From Arcuatula senhousia (taxonomy: Eukaryota; Mollusca; Bivalvia; Mytilida; Mytilidae): DNA of 64,000 nucleotides. The notes below the pieces were generated by a model. That model had not been told where the DNA came from, made no database searches, and saw nothing but the letters and a program-made list of their open reading frames with translations. The translations under genes were made by a program, and so were the position numbers. The stretch spans positions 16,795,001 through 16,859,000 of the forward strand of contig OZ020309.1 of assembly GCA_963971305.1 (NCBI GenBank), given 5' to 3'. Positions 44,401 through 52,755 of the stretch are shown piece by piece (the stretch's first letter is position 1; every line of letters begins with the position of its first letter).

Positions 44401-47400
44401 TTGCCGAAAATGTGGAACAACTCACGGAAAGAGGAATTGTCCGGCATATGGAAAAAGATGTCATCGGTGCAACAAATTTAATCACTTTCAGAAATTTTGC
44501 AAATCGAGATTCACAAAGAAAGTTCATGGATTAGATGAGGATTGTTCTGAATCAGAAGACGAAGACAACTACTTCGTAGGTACAATCGATAAGAAAACGG
44601 AAATCCAGGAGAATGCGTGCTACACGTCGTTTCAAATTCAAGGTAGGACAATTAAATTCAAAGTAGATACTGGTGCACAAGTCAACATTTTACCGTTGTC
44701 CATTTTCAAGAAGCTTACAAACATTCGATTACGCAAAACGTCAACCACATTAACAAGCTACTCGGGTGACAAATTGAAAGTTGCAGGAAAATGCTCACTA
44801 TTTTTGAAACGCAAAACGCATGAATTTTTTGTGACTGACACTAATCAAAGTCCTATTCTTGGTTTTAAATCATCGCATGAGCTAGGTCTTATACAAGTTA
44901 TTATGACCGTTGACAAAAGTGTAGAAGATCCGATAAGATCGTTTCCGAAAGTGTTTACAGGTTTAGGTTGTCTTGAAAAACCGTACAAAATACAAATTGA
45001 CTCAAGTGTCACACCTGTGATAAATGCACCAAGAAAGATTCCAGCTACACTTCGTGAGAAACTTAAAAGTACACTCGAAGATATGGAACACAATGGGGTA
45101 ATAAGAAAGGTCGACGAACCAACAGACTGGGTGAACTCATTAGTAGTGGTCGAGAAACCAAAAACTGGGAAGTTAAGAGTATGTTTAGATCCAAGAAATC
45201 TAAACAAAGCAATCAAGAGGGAACATTTTGCGCTTCCGACAATTGAAGACATCACGACTCGTATGACAGGAGCGAAATACATGAGCAAGCTTGATGCAAA
45301 TAGTGGATACTGGCAATTGCGTTTGGATGAGCAAAGTCAACTACTCACAACTTTCAACTCGCCATTTGGAAGATATTGTTTTCTTCGAATGCCGTTTGGT
45401 ATCAAATCTGCCCAAGAAGTTTTCCAGAAGAGAATATCGCAAATCTTTGATGATCTAGAGGGAGTCGAGACAGATATAGATGATATACTGGTGTGGGGCA
45501 GAACAAGACAAGAGCATGATGAGCGATTAAATGCAGTCTTGCAGCGTTGTGAAAAGGTTGGACTAACATTAAACGCAGAAAAGTGCAAATTTAGGATGTC
45601 GGAAATTACATACATTGGTCATACGTTAAGTGCAGATGGTATCAGACCAGACCAGGAAAAGGTAAAGGCGATCAGAGAAATGCCTGCTCCAACTGACAAA
45701 AAATGTGTCCAGAGACTTTTAGGGACAGTTAACTATCTCGCAAAGTTTGTGCACAATATGTCGATAGTAACTGAGCCGATAAGATCTTTATTGAAAGATG
45801 ATGTTGAGTTTGTATGGACACACGAACAGAAAAAAGCTTTTGACAAGTTAAAGGACATTTTGACCAAAGATCCAGTATTAGCATTCTATGATGTAAATAA
45901 ACCAGTTACTGTAAGTTGTGACAGTTCACAAACAGGACTAGGTGCAGTGTTACTCCAGGACAATAAACCTGTTGCGTATGCGTCAAGGTCATTGACAGAT
46001 GCCGAGAGTAGATATGCCAACATTGAACGTGAAATGCTAGCTGTTTTGTTTGGATTAGAAAGATTCAATGATTACACATATGGCAAACATGTCACTGTCG
46101 AGAGCGATCACAAACCGTTAGAGATGATCGTGAGAAAACCACTAGGGAGCACTCCACCCAGACTTCAAAGAATGTTACTGAGGTTACAAAAATATGACTT
46201 TTCGCTAATCTACAAAGCTGGAAAGGATTTAATTATACCTGATATGCTATCACGAGCATCAATCAACACAGGAAAGGGAAATGAATTGGAAATTGACATT
46301 GAATGTTTTGTTAACATGATCGTGGAAAATACGCAGATGACAGATAAGAATCTGAATGACATTAAATCTGAAACTGTGAAAGACAAAACATTATGCACAC
46401 TAAAACATATTATCAGACATGGGTGGCCTGAAGATAAAAATGATGTGCCAAACGATGTGAGTGAATTTTGGAATCACAGAGATGAGCTTTCAGAATCAAA
46501 TGGAATGATTTTGAAAGGAGAGAAAATATTAGTACCAATGTCGCTGAGAAAAAATATGTTAGAGAAGCTACATGAGGGACATTTGGGAATAGAGAAAACA
46601 AGAAAGTTAGCAAGAGAATTTGTGTTCTGGCCTGGAATTAATTCACAGATTACGGATTACATTTCAAAGTGCAGCATTTGTCAAGAGAATCGCAACTCGA
46701 ATTCAAAAGAGTCGATGATAGAAAGTGAACAACCTACATCGCCATGGGAATGTGTAGGTACAGACATATTTCATTGGGACAGTCAGAATTATCTACTTGT
46801 TGTGGATTACTATTCGAGGTATTTCGAAATTGCTAGACTAGAGAGGATGACTGCAAATTGTGTAATTACTCACATGAAGTCGATTTTTGCAAGACATGGA
46901 ATTCCTTCCGTTGTAAGAAGTGACTCTGGATCACAATATACATCACTAGAATTCAAGAATTTTGCAAAGGAATGGTGTTTTAGTCACAAAACATCAAGTC
47001 CAAATTACCAGCAGTCGAACGGTTTAGCCGAAAGATTCGTTCAAAGCGTAAAAAACCTGCTCACAAAATCGAAAAAAGATGGGAAGGATCCGTATTTAAG
47101 CTTACTGGCGTATAGAAATACACCAATCGAAAATCTAGGATCACCAGCACAGATGTCAATGAATAGAAGACTGAGATCAACAATTCCATCGGCGAAGAAA
47201 CAACTCAGACCGAAATGCTTCAACACCAGACGAAATGAAGAAAAGATGAAACGCGTCAAGGATCAACAAAAACATTACTATAATCGAAACACGAAAGTTC
47301 TACCAGAGCTCAAACCAAATGACAATATTCGTTTTCAACAAAAACCACAAGGAATTTGGAAACCAGGACAAATAAACAGATGTAGTGACAATCCAAGATC

Positions 47401-47626
47401 GTATATTATTCAAACACCTGAAGGTCAGGAATTCAGAAGAAATCGCAAACATATCATACAAACGAACGAACCAGTCGAAGAACATTCGTATTGCGATAAT
47501 GAAACATCAAATGATGAAATGACAATTGAAAACAGTGATACTAACAATGATCATGATGATGGATTATATACAAATAGAAGTGGTAGAACAGTAAAACAAC
47601 CGAAAAGATTCATTGAGGAAATCTGA
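44399..47626 (+). CDS. pol: Gypsy Pol: knuckles, protease, RT, RNase H, integrase
   Basis: The frame is open from 44291 and meaningful from about 44390. Domains in order: two zinc knuckles (CRKCGTTHGKRNC and CHRCNKFNHFQKFC), aspartic protease (FKVDTGAQVNILP), reverse transcriptase (LDANSGYWQ, FGRYCFLRMPFG, catalytic pair as DIDDILVWG where many relatives have Y/V-x-DD), RNase H (VSCDSSQTGLGAVLL, IEREMLAV, ESDHKPLE), integrase HHCC finger (H-x3-H, C-x2-C at 46570-46680) and a DDE core (GTDIF, RSDSGSQYT, NGLAERF). The frame is intact to the stop at 47624-47626. The type resembles the mollusc K02A2.6-like Gypsy group. Together with the near-identical LTRs it suggests recent activity, limited by the frame break in Gag. 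Confidence 0.92.
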   Translation, partial: SCRKCGTTHGKRNCPAYGKRCHRCNKFNHFQKFCKSRFTKKVHGLDEDCSESEDEDNYFVGTIDKKTEIQENACYTSFQIQGRTIKFKVDTGAQVNILPLSIFKKLTNIRLRKTSTTLTSYSGDKLKVAGKCSLFLKRKTHEFFVTDTNQSPILGFKSSHELGLIQVIMTVDKSVEDPIRSFPKVFTGLGCLEKPYKIQIDSSVTPVINAPRKIPATLREKLKSTLEDMEHNGVIRKVDEPTDWVNSLVVVEKPKTGKLRVCLDPRNLNKAIKREHFALPTIEDITTRMTGAKYMSKLDANSGYWQLRLDEQSQLLTTFNSPFGRYCFLRMPFGIKSAQEVFQKRISQIFDDLEGVETDIDDILVWGRTRQEHDERLNAVLQRCEKVGLTLNAEKCKFRMSEITYIGHTLSADGIRPDQEKVKAIREMPAPTDKKCVQRLLGTVNYLAKFVHNMSIVTEPIRSLLKDDVEFVWTHEQKKAFDKLKDILTKDPVLAFYDVNKPVTVSCDSSQTGLGAVLLQDNKPVAYASRSLTDAESRYANIEREMLAVLFGLERFNDYTYGKHVTVESDHKPLEMIVRKPLGSTPPRLQRMLLRLQKYDFSLIYKAGKDLIIPDMLSRASINTGKGNELEIDIECFVNMIVENTQMTDKNLNDIKSETVKDKTLCTLKHIIRHGWPEDKNDVPNDVSEFWNHRDELSESNGMILKGEKILVPMSLRKNMLEKLHEGHLGIEKTRKLAREFVFWPGINSQITDYISKCSICQENRNSNSKESMIESEQPTSPWECVGTDIFHWDSQNYLLVVDYYSRYFEIARLERMTANCVITHMKSIFARHGIPSVVRSDSGSQYTSLEFKNFAKEWCFSHKTSSPNYQQSNGLAERFVQSVKNLLTKSKKDGKDPYLSLLAYRNTPIENLGSPAQMSMNRRLRSTIPSAKKQLRPKCFNTRRNEEKMKRVKDQQKHYYNRNTKVLPELKPNDNIRFQQKPQGIWKPGQINRCSDNPRSYIIQTPEGQEFRRNRKHIIQTNEPVEEHSYCDNETSNDEMTIENSDTNNDHDDGLYTNRSGRTVKQPKRFIEEI

Positions 47627-47960
47627 GTAGTGCGTAAAGGGACAGAATAATGCCCTTGCTCAGATTCTCGTATAGGGACAGGCAGGGCAGTCTACCCTGA
47701 CCTGACGATGATGTGAAAGTGATTAGATAATTACATTATTTAATTGATAAAAAAATTCTAAATTGGTTTCATTTATATATTGAGTTATTTTATTTTATTT
47801 CCGTTTTATTTTTGGCTATAAGTAATTGATATTTTTTTTTGTGATTATCTATTTCATCATCACAATGTCGTTAAAAGTGTAATCATATATTCTTGCATGT
47901 GTGCACATATTCCGTAGGAGATTTGATAGACTTTCACTAGACTGTTTAATTTCTTTTCTC

Positions 47961-47971
47961 AAGAGGGGGGT
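47961..47971 (+). other. Gypsy polypurine tract
   Basis: AAGAGGGGGG followed by a T lies directly before the 3' LTR: the expected plus-strand primer site. Confidence 0.8.
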
Positions 47972-48184
47972 TGTAATAATATGAATGAATGTTTATCTGT
48001 AAAGGTCATTAACTTCATTATCACTCTAGAAACTTTAACTCCGCCTTAACTTTGATTGACAGTTAATTTCAGCAGTTCTCTGTTTTCTCTGGGGTTTATA
48101 ATAACATGTGTTATATTAGCATAGTATTAGAATAAAATGTAGACACATACATGTTGGTTCTTGATATAAACAACTATCATAACA
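47972..48184 (+). repeat. Gypsy 3' LTR
   Basis: 213 bp, matching the 5' LTR except for one base. Ends CATAACA and is followed by TCAAAAGATG, which resembles the start of the 174-bp tandem unit nearby. Confidence 0.92.
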
Positions 48185-48239
48185 TCAAAAGATGTTTATA
48201 AAACTTAAACATTGCAAATATATGCAATAAAAATAATCA

Positions 48240-48900
48240 AAATCACTTAACCAGAAAAACCAAAGGCAAGGTCAAAAGATGGGGATGCAACAGTGCTAAG
48301 CTACTATTGGGGCATAGGCATACCAAGTTTCATCAACCTCAGATCTATAGTTCTTGAGACATGGAGGTGCTCGCAAAACCTTTCCATTGCTATTATATGT
48401 ATTGAAAATTGTCAAAGTCACTCAACCAGAAAATAAAGGTCAAAGTCAAAAGATGGGGATGCAACTGGGCTAAGCTACTACTGGGGCATATGCATACCAA
48501 GTTTCATCAACCTAGGACCTATAGTTCTTGAGATATGGAGGTGCTCCCAAAACTTTTCCATTGCTATTATATGTATTGAAAATTGTCAAAGTCACTCAAC
48601 CGGAAAATCAAGGTCAAGGTCAAAAGATGGGGATGCAACTGTGCTAAGCTACTACTGGGGCATATGCATACCAAGTTTCATCAACCTAGGACCTATAGTT
48701 CTTGAGATATGGAGGTGCTCGCAAAACTTTTCCATTGCTATTATATGTATTGAAAATTGTCAAAGTCACTCAACCGGAAAATCAAGGTCAAGGTCAAAAG
48801 ATGGGGATGCAACTGTGCTAAGCTACTACTGGGGCATATGCATACCAAGTTTCATCAACCTAGGACCTATAGTTCTTGAGATATGGAGGTGCTCATAAAA
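48240..48900. repeat. 174-bp tandem array, about 3.6 units
   Basis: GATGGGGATGCAAC recurs at about 48279, 48452, 48626 and 48800 (spacing 173-174). Units also share 'ctactactggggcatatgca' and 'gatatggaggtgctc'. The last two units are almost identical. No conserved reading. Confidence 0.9.
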
Positions 48901-49723
48901 CTTTTTCAAAAAGTTAACGTGGCCGTCGCCGCCGCCGCCGCCGGTAAAGTAACACCAATGTCCCGCTCTGCTTCGCAGGCGAGACAATAAAGTAACACCT
49001 ATGTCCCGCTCTGCTTCGCAGGCGAGACAAAAAGTACGGGAAAAAATATCAAATTTCTATTGTGACGTCATATGACGTCAAAATGCACTCCCTGATGCAA
49101 ACAAAAACAAGTTGATGACAAAATACCTCTTTGGTCAAAGTGGTATTGTAAAATCTATGATATAGTGATTTTTGAAAATTTTGCATCTCCAAAAATGGCT
49201 GCCATTTACAATGGAAAAACAAGGGGGCAAAGTGATTTTGCTTCATTTATCTTAAAGGTAAGCTTTTCTTTCACTCTTTTTTGTAAATTTAGTTACGTTT
49301 TGTGCAACAGTAAAAATAGCAAACATTTCAAAAGTGCTAGTTATGAGTTCTAAGAATTTCTGTTCTCCAGAGTACCCTTTACAGACAGTAATTAAAACTT
49401 ACTTCCAGTTTAAATATATATGCCTACGTCATTCTAGGTAAAAACTTGGACAAGTACTTTGTACTTTTGGACAATTAAAACTTAGCTGTAACTTGTCCGA
49501 CAGGACAAGCGGATTCAAAAGTTAATGTCGACCCCTGAAAGCAAATTTGTATCAAGCTTGGTGTATATTAATCAAACTTGAAGGCTGCAAAGTGTTTAAA
49601 TTTGTGACTTTTTTAAATTTCACCTTATTTATTTTAGTGTATTGGTGTACACTTATCCCACATTTTCATGATTTTGTTATCTTCTATAAACAGATAAAGT
49701 CAAGAAATATTCTTCACCCCTAC

Positions 49724-49952
49724 CGTATTCCTCAAGCCATGTAGCATTCCACGTTAAAACTTGTAAAAAGAAGTAATCTAGATCCTCAATGCTAATCTCT
49801 GTGGTTGGACTGTTTCCCTGTTTGAAGTCAGGAACTGGAACCCTAATTGAAGTTGTCGTCTGCACTGATCTGCCAGGTATAGGTCTTCTGTTATCTTGAT
49901 ACTGATTGGTTGAATTTTGAAGGCCTGATGTCCCTGGCATTGACCTTGCTGC
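49724..49952 (-). CDS. SETX: Senataxin coding exon 3
   Basis: Acceptor ttttatag, donor TACG/gtaggg; 229 nt, phase 0 to 1. It encodes a Pro/Ser/Gln-rich lead (RSVQTTTSIRVPVPDF) and then EDLDYFFLQVLTWNATWLEE, which corresponds to the start of the conserved senataxin region just before the helicase core. Confidence 0.85.
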
Positions 49953-50342
49953 CTATAAAACAAGATAAAAAGAGAAGTTGATGGACTCAGACAGAAAATG
50001 ATGTAAGTTTCTGAAATAAAAAACAAACATACAAACAAAATTTCAAAACTTATTTATAGAAATCCTTGTCTTCTGTACAAATGAGGCATCTTTGATATCC
50101 AAAGACATGACACTAAAGTACATGCTTTTAAATCTCATCAACACTGACTTCATCTTTTTTAAAACAAATACATGTAACTGAAAAATTTGTGAAAGATGTA
50201 CATTGTATGTTTGTGTTTGTTTAATTTCTCTTGTTCTATCTTTGATCATGTTGATGTTCATTTTCATTTATTATTTGTGCTTAATTGTGGTCTAAATCTA
50301 CCAATACACAATTTATTTTCTTTATTATTTTAGCATACGTAC

Positions 50343-51579
50343 CTGTTGCTTTAAAGGAAGTTTCTGCATAAGGTTCGGTCTGTTCTGATAGTTTGCTGCC
50401 TGCTGGTTTAAACCAGAAGTTGATGGTTGAGCTGTGTCTCCAGAAAGTGAATGAGCATTATTAGCCAGACCAGGAATCCCATTAGGGAAATGAGCCTTGA
50501 TATAAGACTGCAAGTTTTCCTCCTTGTATTTTTTCCTTGCTTGATTCTCTGCAGCTTGTGAATAAGCAGGTAATCGGAATTGCACATTTAGTTTCTTTTT
50601 CTTTCCTAATGTTTTGGATAAAATGGATTTCGGTAATGAGGGGTCCTTTTCTTCTACCGTAATGTAGATTCTAAGTTCCTTTCAGAATACATTGAGGGTG
50701 GTGGATTTTTGATAGGAGAGGTAGTCAAAGAAGAACCCTCAGCACCCGAATTAACAGATTGTGCCACTGGTTCTGTAGGCTTGTTTTTAGTTTGACCTAG
50801 TTCACTTGTAACACTTTGAAGCCCAATAAGGGACATAACTCCACCCGACATTTGTGAATCAAGGGAGGTAAGAGGAATTTTAGTATTTGAAAGTGTTTCT
50901 TTGTGAACACTGTCAGATAACTTAGGAATTCTATTCATAACAGATGTTGCTTTCTGTTCAGTATTTTCCTTATCTGTTTTGTCCTTTGAATTATCCTTTT
51001 TATCTTTCTTCAGATCTTTTTCTTTTTCAGTTTTGGACCCTTTACTTGAATGACTAGATGAAGATTTAGAGGAATCACTACTTTTTCTCATGTCCTTATC
51101 ACTTTGAGAACCTTTTGATGAGGATTTTTTATGGTGATTAGATTTGTCATGTGATTTGCTGGGACTAGATTTGTCATGTGACTTCTTATCACTAGAAGAT
51201 CTGTCATGTGACTTTTTATCACTTGAAGATTTGTCATGTGATTTTTTCTTACTTGAGGATTTGTCATGTGACTTTCTATCATTCGAAGATTTGTCATGTG
51301 CCTTTTTCTCACCAGAAGATTTGTCATGTGACTTCTTAGAAGATTTATCACGAGACTTTCTCTCACTAGATTGACTTGAACTATGTGATCTATGTTTATC
51401 CTTATAACCATGGTGCTTGTCATGTGACCTGTCACTTTGTTTGTCACTGTTGACTTTTTGTATCTTTGATGAGCTTGAATTTTCTTGACTATTTTTCTGA
51501 TTATACTGCAGAAGTGGTAATCCTTTCTCTAAAATTGTCTTTTCATCAGGAAGCTTAACATCATCAACATTCACATCTC
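50343..51579 (-). CDS. SETX: Senataxin coding exon 2: Ser/His/Asp/Lys repeat linker (frame break inside)
   Basis: The acceptor (gaattttgtag) at 51580-51581 joins in phase to the previous exon (SLE-G-DVNVDD). The exon begins with a short conserved-looking stretch, then about eight KSHDKSS-type units (51.14-51.45 kb), then Lys/Glu-rich sequence. In this frame it stops at 50654-50656. A second frame opens at 50681 and reads ELRIYITVEEKDPSLPKSIL onward to the strong donor CAG/gtacgt at 50343. Joining the two needs one extra base, or two fewer, within 50654-50681, or an unrecognised short intron. This could be an assembly or allelic indel. The second part (AAENQARKKYKEE) looks like folded or helical sequence leading to the helicase. 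Confidence 0.75.
51140..51440. repeat. Coding minisatellite in senataxin exon 2
   Basis: About eight imperfect units of 30-36 bp read KSHDKSS(S/N)-x-(K/R)K on the minus strand. Each unit carries TCATGTGAC on the plus strand. Basic/Ser-rich disordered linker. Confidence 0.85.
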
Positions 51580-52755
51580 CTACAAAATTCATTCAAAAAA
51601 TAAAATGCCATAAATATTTATATAAAAGTAAAGATGATAAATAATTGTTTTATTTTTATCATAGGTGCTATTTATTCAAAATAGTCATGATAGCTATAGT
51701 GCGTTTTTAATTATACTTTTCTTTTCCTAAAGTGCAGTTTTCTAACACAAAACAAAATACATCATTTAAACTATTAAACATGTCTATAATCCCATTGTTT
51801 GTTTGTAGGATGATGGTTGAACCAGGTCTTATGATACTTGAACTAAGTCATGATAATGCATTAAACCTCTATTTCCATAATAAATGAAAGCATGCATGCA
51901 TTCAAACATCAACACAGGCAAACTTTTAGGAACATTGCATTTCAGTTTTCTTTCTTTTTTACATGAAAATAGCACATGTTTACAAAGTTTTTATTCCCAT
52001 GTTTAATAACTATAAAAGCTGATCATGCATCATTCAAAGTTTTTATCATATGACATTTTATGACTGAAATTTATCTTCATTTTGATTGGACCAGGATATC
52101 AAGAAAAGTATTATTGTATTATGCAGAGACAATAGTAACCTCAAAGTAGTTAAAAATAGATTGATAAAAAGTTTGGACTTTTGAGTTGCTACAAATAGAA
52201 TATTTATGAATTATCACTCTTCAGTCGTTAAAAATAGAATCTTGACTGTGACGTCATTGGGTGAACTTGTGACCTCAAGTAAATCAGGATTCCACTTTCA
52301 GACATTTCATCATATTCTTGAAGTGTACAAATACAGGTTCTAGAAAAATAAAAGTTATTCAAGTTTTTTCAGTACTTATATGTCACGAGTTTCATTTTTC
52401 CATTCACCATTCTATAACTTTAATTTTTTAATCCATACAATCTGGCAAAAAAATGAGACCAAAATGAGATAATTAGATTGCTTGTATACATACAAGTCTT
52501 TTAGCGGTATAACAGTCAGTGCAAGCCTTGCAAAATTTACAGAAATCAATGAAGCAAAGCCTAAAATCAATGAATACCAGGAATACAAACACAACAACAC
52601 AGCAAATAAAACCTCACAAAATACAACTTAACTGAAATTAGCAATGCAAACTCCTGCAAAAACAAAACTGATACAATATGCTTCATAAGGGTAAGCAAAA
52701 TACCTGCCTGTTGCATCACACCCATACAGTATTAAGATTACATAAAATACTATAC
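51580..52755 (-). other. Senataxin intron, nothing else recognised
   Basis: Intron between coding exons 1 and 2. AT-rich, no repeat family recognised and no open frame with features. Confidence 0.5.

Larger units (their letters stand above)
43380..49028. mobile_element. Third-level element with GTCTCGCCTGC tips and a 174-bp tandem array
   Basis: GTCTCGCCTGC (43380-43390) is inverted at 49018-49028. The right side holds two 42-bp copies of 'gtaacacc(a/t)atgtcccgctctgcttcgcaggcgagac' (48948-49028), a (CCG)n tract (48920-48942), and about 3.6 tandem units of 174 bp. The Gypsy element lies inside it. Coding-free apart from Gypsy. Confidence 0.65.
43127..49388. mobile_element. Second copy of the CRE MITE, split by a 5.6-kb insertion
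   Basis: The left third (43127-43360) and right two thirds (49030-49388) align to the intact copy at 33590-34155 and are flanked by TA (43125-43126, 49389-49390). The CRE palindrome TGACGTCATATGACGTCA is conserved at 49063-49080 and the YY1-like segment at about 49190. The left tip has a 33-base extra piece containing a 23-base perfect hairpin (43141-43163). Confidence 0.85.
42497..49537. mobile_element. Outer hAT-like element (CAGGG tips), split by nested insertions
   Basis: The left tip CAGGGTTCGACATTAAC (42497-42513) and the right tip (GTTAATGTCGACCCCTG, 49521-49537) are inverse complements with one mismatch. Next to each tip are related 'gacaagt...ttgtccgacaggacaag' segments. CAGGG tips are typical of hAT elements. 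The flanking 8-mers do not match. Most of the 7 kb is other elements inserted into it. Confidence 0.65.

Noticed and set aside
44845..47485. Several minus-strand open frames across the Gypsy element
   Set aside because: Shadows of the pol frame with no domains.
48641..48898. Open frame across the 174-bp array with a repeated CIPSFINLGP peptide
   Set aside because: It exists only because 174 is a multiple of three; other units carry changes and there is no start or family match.
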